Below are positions 9,084 to 18,775 of a stretch of DNA of 64,000 nucleotides, in pieces. The position numbers were made by a program, and so were the translations under genes. Location: positions 26,080-90,079 of the forward strand of contig JADYYF010000042.1 in the NCBI GenBank assembly GCA_020853795.1, read 5' to 3'. The number at the start of each line of letters is the position of its first letter. Positions within the stretch are counted from its first letter, which is position 1. The DNA comes from Candidatus Zixiibacteriota bacterium (GTDB lineage Bacteria > Zixibacteria > MSB-5A5 > CAIYYT01). The notes beneath the pieces are model-generated. The model had not been told where the DNA came from, ran no database searches, and worked only from the letters and a program-made list of their open reading frames with translations.

Positions 9084-9113
9084 TTGTCGGCCGCGCCTCA
9101 ATCTGGTTACCAT
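9084..9113 (+). promoter_or_regulatory. Weak putative promoter of the ATP-grasp gene
   Basis: TTGTCG (9084-9089) and TACCAT (9108-9113) are 18 nt apart, directly after the terminator. The -10 matches that of the 5639 promoter. The predicted start near 9120 leaves room for the ribosome site before 9142. Confidence 0.35.
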
Positions 9114-9141
9114 GGCTCGACTGGAGGTCAATGGAGAACCG

Positions 9142-10263
9142 ATGAAGCCGACGCCCGCCGCGATCATCCGATTCATACGTCGCTGTTCTGATGGCAACCG
9201 CAGTCTGGCCAAGCGTGACCGCATTGGCTTCGTAAAACAGCTCTGCGAGGTCTATCGTCTCCAGCGCGAGAACGGACTGGAACCGCATGAATACTACCGC
9301 TATGAGCTGTGCCGACGAGAACTAAGCTGGGAGCAGAAGCGGCGGTATTTAAGCAAAAACCACGCTTTTCTGATTCACCGCACGATTAACCCCAAATTCG
9401 AGTACGGATTACTTCAGAAAATGGTCGCACAGCGCTTCTTCACGGCCATGGGCGTGCGGATGCCGGTGCTCTATGGCTTCTACGATCGCTTCAGCGGGCA
9501 CGATGTCCAGGGTGCGCCGCTGCAGACGCGGGAGCAGTTCGTCCGACTGATCGAGACGGGAACGTTTACGGACTTTGTGCTGAAGGCCGTGGGGGCCAAT
9601 CGCGGCGAAGGAGTGCGCGTCTGCCGCAAGCTCGAGGGCGGAAAGATCTTCTCCAGTGTCGATGGCGAGATCAGTCTCTTCCAGTTGTTTGACAAGATCG
9701 CCGTCACGAAGTACGACGAAAACGCCGGCGCGGTGGCGGATTCATGGCTGATCCAGGAGCGAGTCCGACAGCATCCGTTTCTTGACCGTTACACGACCGA
9801 CGCTACGCAAACCGCACGGATCGTAACCTACATCACCCGCTCCGGCCAAATCGAAGTGTTGATGCGTCTACTCAAGATTGCGCGCGCCGGCAAGTACATC
9901 GACAACGTCGGCACCACGGGGTTTGCGGCGCCAATCAACGAGAATGGCGTGCTGGGGGAGGCGGCGCAAATCACGAAGACCGGCATCGTGCACTATGCGG
10001 CGCATCCGGAAACCGGTGCGGCGATTGCAGGAGAACAACTTCCCCACTTCCGCGAGATCATGGCGATGGCCTTGACGTGTCAGAGTCTGGCGCCGCAATT
10101 GCGGTCGCTCGGCTGGGATATTGCGATCACGCAGGACGGACCAGTACTGCTGGAAGGCAACATCTACTGGTCACAAGTGCTGCAGTTTGCGACCGGCGCA
10201 GGGGTGATGAGCCAGGAACTCTCTGACGAGTTGAGGCAGATCTTGCAGAGTGAACCACAGTAG
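9142..10263 (+). CDS. Sugar-transfer associated ATP-grasp protein
   Basis: The 373-residue product belongs to the ATP-grasp group often found in polysaccharide and exosortase-linked loci (Pfam family 'sugar-transfer associated ATP-grasp'). The nucleotide-binding lobes include FVLKAVGANRGEGVRV, SWLIQERVRQHPFL and the metal-site end GPVLLEGNIYWS. ATP-grasp enzymes join a carboxylate to an amine or thiol through an acyl phosphate; the substrate here is unknown. A GGAGAA site before ATG 9142 makes it the likely start, although an in-frame ATG exists at 9112. It follows the PEP-CTERM gene and stands alone. A role in decorating a surface glycan is inference from family context. Confidence 0.8.
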   Translation: MKPTPAAIIRFIRRCSDGNRSLAKRDRIGFVKQLCEVYRLQRENGLEPHEYYRYELCRRELSWEQKRRYLSKNHAFLIHRTINPKFEYGLLQKMVAQRFFTAMGVRMPVLYGFYDRFSGHDVQGAPLQTREQFVRLIETGTFTDFVLKAVGANRGEGVRVCRKLEGGKIFSSVDGEISLFQLFDKIAVTKYDENAGAVADSWLIQERVRQHPFLDRYTTDATQTARIVTYITRSGQIEVLMRLLKIARAGKYIDNVGTTGFAAPINENGVLGEAAQITKTGIVHYAAHPETGAAIAGEQLPHFREIMAMALTCQSLAPQLRSLGWDIAITQDGPVLLEGNIYWSQVLQFATGAGVMSQELSDELRQILQSEPQ

Positions 10264-10293
10264 TCCCGACGCATCGAGGACTAAGGCATTGCG

Positions 10294-10338
10294 AAAAAAC
10301 AGCAAGCGGCGTCCGGTGAGGGAGTGGACGCCGCTTGC
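10294..10338 (-). terminator. Rho-independent terminator of the Ig-repeat/dockerin protein gene
   Basis: Perfect 13-bp stem (10302-10314 with 10326-10338), 11-nt loop. On the minus strand it is followed by TG and a run of six T (plus 10294-10299). It also sits just past the ATP-grasp stop, but the T run is only on the minus side. Confidence 0.88.
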
Positions 10339-10463
10339 CTTAGCGTAAGTGTGTGGGGGCAAACGTAGTGGATCTTGATCTTCTAAACCATTAGCCCAAG
10401 AAACGGTATCGGAACTTTGCGCATCAAGGCCGGGCGACGACTGGCGCCGCCCGGCATAGCGGG

Positions 10464-13400
10464 CTATTTCATCAAGACCATCTTGCGGGTGGCACTGAAT
10501 TCGCCAGCATCCAATCGGTAGAAGTAGACGCCGGTGGCGGCCGTCAGGCCGTTCATATCAGTGGCATCCCAAGTCAGACTAACCTCGCCAGCCGGAGACG
10601 AGCCGGTAAATCGCTTCACGACCTGGCCGCTGACATTCACGATCGTCAGCGTCCAGTCGGTGGCGCGGGGCAGCGAGAAACTGATGGTCGTGGTCGGATT
10701 AAACGGATTCGGATAATTCTGGCCGAGCGCAAACTGCTCCGGCAGAATCTGCTTGCCGAACGATGCGCGCAACATGTTGCCGTCGTAATCGGCCGCTTCA
10801 AGATGCTCGATCTCGAGCGGTGCATTGATGCGCAGGATCGGCGCTTTGCCGGCGGCAATCCTGGCGCCCTGCGTGTCGGAATACAGCAACACGTTCACCT
10901 GGTCGCCCGCAACTGCGTAGTCGAGTTTCAGGCCGGCAGCCGCCAACTCGGACACGACTGCAGCAGCCGTGGTGCCCTGAGGCAGCCGCGCCTGGAGGAA
11001 CACACCGCCGATGTCGGAGGTCGATTCCGACCAGATCGTGGTTGTGCCGGACTCGGCGGCCACGGAGAATGCCGCCGTGTTGCCGAACGGAGACAACTTG
11101 GGAATCGGCTGGACATCACCGACGATGATCCGCAGCAGGTAGATCAGATCGCCGACGGTCAAGGTAATGCCATCGTTGTTGATATCGGACGCTGCGACCT
11201 GGGCCGCCAGACTGATGTTAAAGACACCGATGCCGCGCAGGAAGAAATTCGTATAGAGGACGGCGTCGGCGATCTCATTCGCGATGCCGTTCAGATTCAG
11301 GTCGCCGCGGGCATCAATCGAGTCAGAGTCGATGATGCAGATATAGCCGTTCCGCAGTTCCACACAGCGCAAAGGCTCGTATTTGTCGCCGATCAGACAC
11401 GAGTCGGGCGCACCGATGTGCTCGTAGCGATTGGCCTCGGGGAAGAGCGCATCATCATCTTCGTCCCAAATCGTTACATCGTAGGCATCGATGATGATCT
11501 TGTCGATCAGCAGTGTATCGCCGGAGACTGTGGAGAACGCGTTGTCGCCGCAGTCGATCCAGAAGAAGCTGACCGGGTAAACCTGTCCCTCAAAGGTCGC
11601 GTTCGATGTCGCCCGGAATGTCAGCCGCACGATGCCGCCGGTCGGGGTCAACTGCGCGGTCGGCGGATGGTGCGCGCCGTTATTGGCGTCGGCAATAGCG
11701 ACCACTTTGACCAATCCCGAAGGACACGAGCCGGTGCAGTTGCCGAAGGGTCCCAGGCGGTACGTAAAGTACTCCCAGGCATTGACGGCCGGGCCCAGCG
11801 AGGCGTTGAGGAAGGAGAAGGCGGAGACATCATAAGTAAACATCATGTCGAAGCCGCCGATCGGGAAGCGTCCTTCATAGCTAACGTTGACAGTGACATT
11901 TGATCCGAGGTTCACGCATTCCGTCTTGTCAATTTTGAGCACAATGCACGAAGAATCACAGTCGACCCAGTCGATCGTAAAATCCCACTCGGCCATGGTT
12001 GAATCACCACATTCATTCTTGCGAATAAAGGCGAAGGTGTAAGTGCGGTCGACATTCGGCAGCGGATCGAAGCACAGGGTCCCCGATCCTGATAACGACT
12101 CGAAGTTGAAGGCGACGGCCGGGTCAAGCGAGCGGGCGTAGAGGGTGGTGTTTGGAATAACATTATACGAGATCGGTACGCAGATATTGGTCACCACCGA
12201 ATCAAGGCAGACGACAGTATCGCGATCGGGGCCGACAACCACCGGGGTCGGCGGGTCGGTAAAGTCGACATTCCAGGTCGTCTGCGCCGTGTCGGCCTTG
12301 CCGCAACTGTCGCGCACGACGATCGACCAGGAGTAATTGCCGTCAGCGGTGGGCGTGAAACACACCTGGCCGGTATTCGGGTTGATGGTTCCGGGACCGG
12401 AAAGCAGGCTGTAGGCAAGCTTGGTGATGATCGAGTCAACGGTCGTGACGTTGAAGCAAAGTTGCTGCGGATCGCACAGCTTCTGCGGCGTCGGAGTCGG
12501 CGCCGTCAGAATCGGCACCATGTTCACTCTGACGTTGACCGTGTAAAGCGCGGTATCCGCACGGTTGCAGGAGTCGCGCGCGATCACCTGATAATTGAAC
12601 AAGCGCGTGCCCGGGCCACCGGAATTAATGCAGACCTGATTGCCCTGCACGGTGCCCATGGTCGTCGTGAAGGTCAGCGGATTGCCGTCCGGATCGCTGG
12701 CGTTAATCGGTACGCAGATCAGTCCGGGCTCGCAGAGCACGTAGCTGCCGCCGCCGGGCTGAACATCGGGCCGGCGGTTGACCGTCACCACGGCATAGCC
12801 GGTATCCCAATCGGCCAGGCCACAGGCGTCGAGGGCACGGACGACAAAGCGGTAAGTGCCGGAAGTATCCGGAGTGAAGCAGATCTGGCTGCCGGTGTAG
12901 GTCCCCGGCCCGCTCATCAGATAGCAGGAGGTCAGATCGCCGTCAGGGTCGCTGCAGGAGGCCGGCAGACAGACTGACTGCGGCTGACAGAGTTTCAGCG
13001 TCGTGTCTGCAACCAGCGCAACCGGCGGCTGCTTGACAGTGACGTTGACAATCGCCGTATCCAGATCGACGTTGCCGCACAGGTCGGTTGCCCGGAGGAC
13101 GAACGTGTAGATTCCGGTCGCTGCGGGAGTGAAGCAAATCTGGCTGCCGTTGAAAGTGCCGATGGGTGAGACCAGTTCGCAGGTCGCCAGATCGGCGCCG
13201 GAACAGCCGGCATTCCAGCAAATCGGCTGCGGGGCACACAGGCTCAGTGTGGAATCCCGTCCGGCGTTCGCAACCGGCGGAAGATTGTCGATGATCACAT
13301 TGACATGAACAGTGTCGCGGACGAAGCCGCCGCAAGCATCAGGCACAGAGAAGCAAAATGTGTAGTCACCTGACGAGGTGGCATTGAAGCACAGTTGCCC

Positions 13401-14720
13401 GTCGCTAATCGCGCCCGGACCGCATTCCAGATCGACCGGAACCGGCTGATTCTCAGTCGCGGCGGTCACTGGGAAGCAGATCTGGCTCGAGGAAGTGGAG
13501 CAGAGCGCGATGGTCGTATCGGGAATTGTTGTAATGATCGGTTTGGCCTGATAGCGCACGATCACATACAGAGTGTCGCGCGGACAGGGCAGGATTTCGC
13601 CTGGTTCCGCCGGGAAGCCGAAGGACTGGCAACACGAGTCAAAGGCGACAATGATAAACTGATACAACGCCGAGTCGGCCGTGGTCGGCAGAAAGCAGAC
13701 TTTGCCGGTAGCCGAGTCAATCGACGCCGGCGGGCTATCAAAAAGTGTAAACTGCAAGAGATCGTTGTCGTAATCGAGCGCTTCGGCGACATCGATGCAG
13801 ATCGAATCGAGGTCGCAGATGGTCGTATCGACAAAGTCGTCGGTCAGGGTCAGGATCGGATTCTCGCGGAAATTGACGGTAACTGCGAATGTGTCGACAA
13901 TCGTGTTGTTCTCCGCATCCGTCGCCTTGAAGACGAAGCGATGCACGGAGTCGACCGGCCACGGCAGGAAGCAGGACTGATACGAAATCGGTGTCAGCCC
14001 CGACTGAATCGTCAGGAAATTGCCGCCAATTTCCTGCTGCAGTGTGACTTGGCCGATACCGCCGGTGACGTTGACATCAAAGCAGATTTCCTGCTCGGTG
14101 CAGAACAAGTACTCGGTTTGCCCGACGAACGAGAGATGGAGAGCGTTGGGATTGACGAAAAGCAGATCATAGACCGCATCCTCATAGTCCTGATCGCCGC
14201 CGTCGGCCAGATCTTCCCACGCAATCACATAGTGACCGACTTCGCCGGTAGCGAAGATGCGGGCGTGTTTGAAGCCGTCCCAATTCAGGCCCTTCGTCGT
14301 GTACCAGGTATCATCGAACAAGGTCGGGCCGAGGTACAGCCCCACCGAGTCGGACTCGGTTGGGACCGACACCATCGTGCCGACCGGAGCGTTGGCGGCA
14401 ATCAACAGCGTCTTAGCCGCCGGCGTCGTTCGCGGATACCAGCCGAAATTCGACAACGAAGCCGACCCGCGGTACTTCAAGGTCACTTCCGCCGACGTAG
14501 CGCTTGCCTGCGGTTTAAAGACCGTAGCGTTGACTTCGTCGGTGGCAATGTTGATCGAATAACCCAAAGTGCTCAGGACTTCCTGAAGGCTTGGCCCCGC
14601 CAGCGCCGTTTTGGCGGCCAACGAGTCGCTCCAGGGATGGTCTCCACCAGCGGCTAAGGCGAATGAAGGGAGTGCAGCCAGGCAGAAGACGAGCGTCGCA
14701 ATCGATCGTAGGATGCTCAC
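10464..14720 (-). CDS. Giant secreted Ig-repeat protein with DUF4114-like, cohesin-like, dockerin and type A sorting domains
   Basis: The 1418-residue exported protein has a signal peptide (residues 1-23). A DUF4114-like domain follows at about 80-195 (WEDLADGGDQDYEDAVYDL). Then come roughly eight Ig/cadherin-like repeats to about 905, recurring as SGPGTYTGSQICFTP...YRFVVRALDACG. A cohesin-like sandwich lies at about 945-1080, and a dockerin at about 1130-1215 with EF-hand-like loops (GDLNLNGIAN, SDINNDGITLT). The C-terminal type IX secretion type A sorting tail starts near 1335 (QNYPNPFNPTTTISFSLP) and ends YFYRLDAGEFSATRKMVLMK. It should be carried across the outer membrane and anchored on the surface. 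Start is GTG behind GGAG, with a promoter about 155 nt upstream. It is a lone transcription unit. Paired cysteines in each repeat suggest disulfides. Confidence 0.88.
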   Translation of the reverse strand: MSILRSIATLVFCLAALPSFALAAGGDHPWSDSLAAKTALAGPSLQEVLSTLGYSINIATDEVNATVFKPQASATSAEVTLKYRGSASLSNFGWYPRTTPAAKTLLIAANAPVGTMVSVPTESDSVGLYLGPTLFDDTWYTTKGLNWDGFKHARIFATGEVGHYVIAWEDLADGGDQDYEDAVYDLLFVNPNALHLSFVGQTEYLFCTEQEICFDVNVTGGIGQVTLQQEIGGNFLTIQSGLTPISYQSCFLPWPVDSVHRFVFKATDAENNTIVDTFAVTVNFRENPILTLTDDFVDTTICDLDSICIDVAEALDYDNDLLQFTLFDSPPASIDSATGKVCFLPTTADSALYQFIIVAFDSCCQSFGFPAEPGEILPCPRDTLYVIVRYQAKPIITTIPDTTIALCSTSSSQICFPVTAATENQPVPVDLECGPGAISDGQLCFNATSSGDYTFCFSVPDACGGFVRDTVHVNVIIDNLPPVANAGRDSTLSLCAPQPICWNAGCSGADLATCELVSPIGTFNGSQICFTPAATGIYTFVLRATDLCGNVDLDTAIVNVTVKQPPVALVADTTLKLCQPQSVCLPASCSDPDGDLTSCYLMSGPGTYTGSQICFTPDTSGTYRFVVRALDACGLADWDTGYAVVTVNRRPDVQPGGGSYVLCEPGLICVPINASDPDGNPLTFTTTMGTVQGNQVCINSGGPGTRLFNYQVIARDSCNRADTALYTVNVRVNMVPILTAPTPTPQKLCDPQQLCFNVTTVDSIITKLAYSLLSGPGTINPNTGQVCFTPTADGNYSWSIVVRDSCGKADTAQTTWNVDFTDPPTPVVVGPDRDTVVCLDSVVTNICVPISYNVIPNTTLYARSLDPAVAFNFESLSGSGTLCFDPLPNVDRTYTFAFIRKNECGDSTMAEWDFTIDWVDCDSSCIVLKIDKTECVNLGSNVTVNVSYEGRFPIGGFDMMFTYDVSAFSFLNASLGPAVNAWEYFTYRLGPFGNCTGSCPSGLVKVVAIADANNGAHHPPTAQLTPTGGIVRLTFRATSNATFEGQVYPVSFFWIDCGDNAFSTVSGDTLLIDKIIIDAYDVTIWDEDDDALFPEANRYEHIGAPDSCLIGDKYEPLRCVELRNGYICIIDSDSIDARGDLNLNGIANEIADAVLYTNFFLRGIGVFNISLAAQVAASDINNDGITLTVGDLIYLLRIIVGDVQPIPKLSPFGNTAAFSVAAESGTTTIWSESTSDIGGVFLQARLPQGTTAAAVVSELAAAGLKLDYAVAGDQVNVLLYSDTQGARIAAGKAPILRINAPLEIEHLEAADYDGNMLRASFGKQILPEQFALGQNYPNPFNPTTTISFSLPRATDWTLTIVNVSGQVVKRFTGSSPAGEVSLTWDATDMNGLTAATGVYFYRLDAGEFSATRKMVLMK

Positions 14721-14875
14721 AAAAGCTCTCCGTAACTTGAGGAAGAACTCACTCTCGCGTAAACCGGCCTTGCGTGGTCAAAAGCCGATACCTTTCAGAC
14801 GAATAGATTTCATTTAGCTCGGCCCTATTCCGGTGAATAGAGCAACGCGAGAAGTACACTTACGCAGACGGTTGG

Positions 14876-14903
14876 AATATAGAAAACACCGCGCGAAAGT
14901 CAA
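14876..14903 (-). promoter_or_regulatory. Sigma-70-type promoter of the Ig-repeat protein; only feature in the 14721-15066 gap
   Basis: On the minus strand TTGACT (plus 14898-14903) is followed after 16 nt by TATATT (plus 14876-14881). The start near 14869 gives a leader of about 150 nt before the GTG at 14720. Apart from this promoter I see nothing in the 346-nt gap. Confidence 0.6.
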
Positions 14904-15066
14904 GGTGAAAGCGACCGTCGGGGATGTATCAAAAGCGAACAGAGCTGACGCGCTCGCGGAGCTCAGGCAGGGCATTGTCTCTGTAATTTATTATCTAACA
15001 CCGACTTAGAGATACGGCCTGCGTCGCGCCCACTCATATTCTTGAGAGTTGTAGTCGAAAGCGGAG

Positions 15067-16332
15067 TTACATCTCGAAGTTTTCGTCGTAGTCCTTGGCC
15101 GAACCAATCCGAACTCGTTTCTCGATGGTCGGAATCAGGAAGCGCGATAATTCGGCCCGGACCCGATCAGCCAGTTCCCCGGTTTCATAGAGCTTGACTA
15201 ATCGCGCCGGTGTCAACTGGGAGACTTCTTCCCAGAGTTTGGTGTTCTTGAGATATTCTTCAAGCTGTTTACGCACCGGTTTCTCACGCTTGTCATCGCT
15301 GGCGGGCAGCCGTACGGTAGGCTTGACGGTCACATTGACATGGCGGCTGGATCCGTAGATTTTCGTCATCATGAATTGCTGGGCGTAGCGGTAGATTTCT
15401 TCTTTGATACTATCCAGCTCTTCTTCAATTTCGCGGATTTGCCTCTGCAATTCGGATTTTCGGGAATAGGCTTCGGTGAACCGGTCGGCGAGTTGGACAC
15501 CGTCATCCTTCTTGAACTCCGTCGGCTCCAGCAGGCGCACCTGGGCCAGATGGCGCTTTGCGGGGCAGATGTCGAAGTAATCGCACCAATCACAAAGAGC
15601 GGATTCACGATACGGGAAACGATCGGCCTTGATCGCTTCCTCAACATCCTGAATCAAGTGGATGGTTTCGATCTTGAGTTTCTCGAGGTCGGTCCGTTCA
15701 CGGATCGCTTTCACTTCCTCATCAAAGAGCAAATAGTGCCAGATCAATTCGATCTTGTCGGCTTGGGGGAAGCGTCTCCGGAGGCCGATTTGGTAGAGCG
15801 CCAATTGGCGATCCTGATCCGCATCCTGTTGGGTTGCCAACCGCCGCTTGGTCTTGTAGTCGCGGATTTGCCAGACGCCGTCCTTGGTCTTGGAGATGCG
15901 GTCGATGAACCCCTGGATTTTGAAGGTATCGGTGTCATCAAGACTTAGAGTCACACGTTCTTCAAGGGCGATGGTCTGCTCGGCATCAAACGGATGGTAG
16001 CGCTCCCAATAGTCGGAGAGCGCCTTATGTCCCTGGCGGAAGTAATCATCGATTGTGTACTGCTTATTGACGATGAAGATGTCTTCGTGTTTTTCCTTTT
16101 CCCAAACATCGGCGTAAGCCTTAAGGAACTCTTCTTTTGACCAGATCTTCCCCATCAGGACGCCGCGGTAGAGTGCTTCCAGGGCTTCGTGCACACGCGA
16201 GCCAAGGAATGCCTCGACCGAATCGCGTTTAGGAACTTCGACTTTGTCGATATACTGGAATTTAAACTTGAGCGGGCACGACTCGTAGGTCTCGAGCCGC
16301 GAATGCGAATAAGTCATTCCCGAGGCGGTCAT
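15067..16332 (-). CDS. PD-(D/E)XK nuclease-superfamily protein with iron-sulfur staple (Cas4/AddB-like)
   Basis: The first ~260 of 421 residues form a RecB/Cas4-type nuclease core: TYSHSRLETYESCPLKF at the N-terminus, H48, D144 (FIDR) and the D158-Y-K160 catalytic pair. Four cysteines, C19 alone and C247-x2-C250-x5-C256, match the [4Fe-4S] staple of AddB, Dna2 and Cas4. The last ~160 residues are a coiled coil (about 285-315) plus an unrecognised domain. No Cas gene, CRISPR array or helicase lies nearby, so a general DNA-repair role is more likely than adaptation. ATG 16332 has a GGGGAAG site. It starts 1 nt after the stop of the UbiB-like kinase, so the two are probably co-translated. Confidence 0.82.
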   Translation of the reverse strand: MTASGMTYSHSRLETYESCPLKFKFQYIDKVEVPKRDSVEAFLGSRVHEALEALYRGVLMGKIWSKEEFLKAYADVWEKEKHEDIFIVNKQYTIDDYFRQGHKALSDYWERYHPFDAEQTIALEERVTLSLDDTDTFKIQGFIDRISKTKDGVWQIRDYKTKRRLATQQDADQDRQLALYQIGLRRRFPQADKIELIWHYLLFDEEVKAIRERTDLEKLKIETIHLIQDVEEAIKADRFPYRESALCDWCDYFDICPAKRHLAQVRLLEPTEFKKDDGVQLADRFTEAYSRKSELQRQIREIEEELDSIKEEIYRYAQQFMMTKIYGSSRHVNVTVKPTVRLPASDDKREKPVRKQLEEYLKNTKLWEEVSQLTPARLVKLYETGELADRVRAELSRFLIPTIEKRVRIGSAKDYDENFEM

Positions 16333-16333
16333 A

Positions 16334-18016
16334 CTACAACTTCCCCGATCGCAAGATGGCGATGACCAGCCAGAAGCCGAGCACGGCGGCGGTAACGAAG
16401 CCGATCAGGCCGAGGATGGGAAAGCCGTACACTGTCATGCCGATTTGGCGGGTCATGATCAGTGACGAGCCGACGATAATCGCGGCGATAATCATGGCGA
16501 AGGCGAGGCGATTGGATGCCTTTTCGAGTTCGAGGATCAGTCGTTCCAATCCCTTGTGCTCGAAGGCGATCGAAAGCTCACCGCGCCGAAGATTGCGGGC
16601 GATCCGCCGCATTTCAAACGGGACGTTAATCATCAACTCGCGCAGGTCGGCGAAGTAAGAACCGATCTCCGAAACGATTTGGCGTGGCTCGAACTTGCGC
16701 GAGGCCAGCTTCTTGATCGCGGGGCTGAGTTCTGAGACGAGATTATACTCGGGGTTGAGTTTGCGACCGACTTCCTCGTAGGTGCCGAGCGCCTTGCCCA
16801 GCATCAGCAACTCCGGTGGAAACTTGATGTGGTGGGCGGTGATGATGCGATAGGCGTCGAGCAGCATCGAGCGCATATCCAGCTTGGCGAGCGGCACCCC
16901 ATTGTAGCGGTGCAGAAACATCGACAGGTCGCTCTCCAGGACGGTGGGCACGATGTCGTCGGTGAGAAGTTCGTGATTCTGCAAAACCCTCACCAGGCGG
17001 CGCGAATCGTCGCCGGTAGCGGCCACCACCAAATCGGAAACCAGTTCCAGCGAGCTGCGGGAGAGGCGTCCCATCATGCCGAAATCAACGACAGCGATAC
17101 GATTCCCCGGCAAGGCAAAGAGGTTGCCCGGGTGCGGGTCGGCATGGAAGAACCCGTGCTCGAAGATTTGCCGGGCGACGATTTGGCCGCCGATGCGGGT
17201 GATCTCCGCTGGATCGATACCGGCGGCACGGAGCCGGTCGATCTCGGAAATCTTGATGCCGTCGATATAACTCGTCGTTAAGACCTTGCTGGTACACAAT
17301 TCCCAGTGGATTTCCGGTAGAACGATACGGCTGTCGTCGGCAAAATTGCGGGCAAAGATTTCGAGATTGCGCGCCTCGACGCCGAAGTCGACCTCTTGCC
17401 GCGCAGTCTTCCAGACTTCGTCGACGATGGCGACCGGGTCGAACGGGCGCGTCTCCGGCACGTATCGCGCCAGCAAGCCGGCCAGGTCGCGCAGAATCGC
17501 CAAATCCTTCTCCAGAATCTCCGAGACGTTAGGCCGCTGCACTTTGACAGCCACGGGCGAACCGTCTTTCAGCGTAGCGCGATGGACTTGCGAGAGCGAC
17601 GCGGATGCGCTCGAATCTTCGTCGAAGGTGGCGCACACCTCATCGATGGGCCGTCCCCACTCATGCTCAACGATCCGTTTGACTTCTGCGAACTCAAACG
17701 GCGCCACCCGGTCCTGCAATTTGGTCAATTCGAGGGTCAGTTCGGCGGGAATCAGAAAGGGACGCGTCGACAGGATTTGCCCCATTTTGACAAAGGTTGG
17801 CCCCAATTCTTCGAGCGCCCGGCGGATCCGTTCGGCCCAGTTGAGCGAGGCGATTTCGTGCTGGCGCGCGAACAACTTGCGGCTGCCGATCTGCAGGTAG
17901 CCGATGATATTCATGCGGTCGAGGATTTCGCCAAAACCGTATTTCACCAGAACGGCAACAATTTGGCGATAACGTCCGAGATTGCGATAGGTCTTATGCA
18001 GATCGATTTGCGGCAT
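16334..18016 (-). CDS. AarF/UbiB/ABC1-family atypical kinase
   Basis: The 560-residue product matches the UbiB/ADCK family: RIRRALEELGPTFVKMGQIL (KxGQ motif), the ATP-binding VAVKVQRPNV, FFHADPHPGN, and the metal site VVDFGMMG. Two hydrophobic segments near the C-terminus (about 500-555) anchor it in the membrane. Family members support ubiquinone or other isoprenoid-lipid metabolism as ATPases. ATG 18016 (MPQIDLHKTY) is preferred over an upstream in-frame TTG because GGGTG precedes it. It lies upstream of the nuclease gene in an apparent two-gene operon. No quinone biosynthesis gene is adjacent. Confidence 0.9.
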   Translation of the reverse strand: MPQIDLHKTYRNLGRYRQIVAVLVKYGFGEILDRMNIIGYLQIGSRKLFARQHEIASLNWAERIRRALEELGPTFVKMGQILSTRPFLIPAELTLELTKLQDRVAPFEFAEVKRIVEHEWGRPIDEVCATFDEDSSASASLSQVHRATLKDGSPVAVKVQRPNVSEILEKDLAILRDLAGLLARYVPETRPFDPVAIVDEVWKTARQEVDFGVEARNLEIFARNFADDSRIVLPEIHWELCTSKVLTTSYIDGIKISEIDRLRAAGIDPAEITRIGGQIVARQIFEHGFFHADPHPGNLFALPGNRIAVVDFGMMGRLSRSSLELVSDLVVAATGDDSRRLVRVLQNHELLTDDIVPTVLESDLSMFLHRYNGVPLAKLDMRSMLLDAYRIITAHHIKFPPELLMLGKALGTYEEVGRKLNPEYNLVSELSPAIKKLASRKFEPRQIVSEIGSYFADLRELMINVPFEMRRIARNLRRGELSIAFEHKGLERLILELEKASNRLAFAMIIAAIIVGSSLIMTRQIGMTVYGFPILGLIGFVTAAVLGFWLVIAILRSGKL

Positions 18017-18110
18017 GTTTTCACCCGGTTTTACACCGCGCAAACCTAATCAGATTACAGCCGCGAAACAATCACAAAAAATCTTGGCGGACTTGCCGGG
18101 CAGCGCCGCT

Positions 18111-18722
18111 TCAGAGGAAGTCGACGCTGATGCCGGCCGAAAGTGTAGTAAAATCGGTGTCGGGATTGCTGTTGACCTTCTGGAACTTCCCTTCCACAAA
18201 CAGGTCGACCGGAAGGGCACGCATATCCAACTTGACGCCGGCCACAAGATGGTAGCCAAAGTGGGTTTTATCGGCGGGAATCGATATGGTCACATCCTCA
18301 TACTCGCCCAACGGACCGGAGTAGCGGTAGCTAACCGAGTGCGAAGCCACGCCGGCGCCGACGAAAGGCTTTAGCAGCGGAAACGCAAAGACGAACTTCC
18401 CCGTCGTATGTACGATCCAGTCCTTGGTCTCCGCCTCGACTTCTTCCCCAAACAGCTCCAGCTTCTCACGGTCATCGAAACGTTCGAAGCCAACCTCCAG
18501 GTCGAAAGCACTGCGTCCGAACTTGGCGAAGACACCAAAGAACTTGAAGTCGTCGAATTTCAAGTTCGAGATCTTGATATCCGGGTTGTCGTATTCCGTG
18601 ACCTGGCCCAATTTGGCGCCGAAGCCGAAGCCGGTCACTGCCGATGCGGGTACCGCCATAGCTGCGACGAGGAACAGCGCGGTCACGAGAATCAGCAAAA
18701 CCTTAGGTCTGACAAAGTTCAC
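18111..18722 (-). CDS. Small outer-membrane beta-barrel protein
   Basis: The 203-residue product has a signal peptide (VLLILVTALFLVAAMAVPASA). It continues in alternating hydrophobic/polar strands with many aromatics (FGFGAKLGQVTEY, FFGVFAKFG, HFGYHLVAGVKLDM), ending VDFL, as in 8-stranded OmpA/OmpW-like barrels. Start is GTG at 18722 with no clear ribosome site; no better in-frame start is seen before the signal peptide. It sits between the glycan locus and the UbiB-like gene, all on the minus strand. Ligand or role unknown. Confidence 0.72.
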   Translation of the reverse strand: MNFVRPKVLLILVTALFLVAAMAVPASAVTGFGFGAKLGQVTEYDNPDIKISNLKFDDFKFFGVFAKFGRSAFDLEVGFERFDDREKLELFGEEVEAETKDWIVHTTGKFVFAFPLLKPFVGAGVASHSVSYRYSGPLGEYEDVTISIPADKTHFGYHLVAGVKLDMRALPVDLFVEGKFQKVNSNPDTDFTTLSAGISVDFL

Positions 18723-18775
18723 AAGTCAGATTTTGAAGTCAAACAACGCGATCGGCAATCAAAATAACTCGGGAG

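Noticed and set aside
13395..14657. Plus-strand open frame of about 420 codons
   Set aside because: Shadow of the Ig-repeat protein on the minus strand, which has signal peptide, repeats and sorting tail.
15067..16332. Cas4 as part of a CRISPR system
   Set aside because: No repeat-spacer array and no cas genes occur anywhere in the window; the iron-sulfur nuclease fold is shared with AddB and Dna2.
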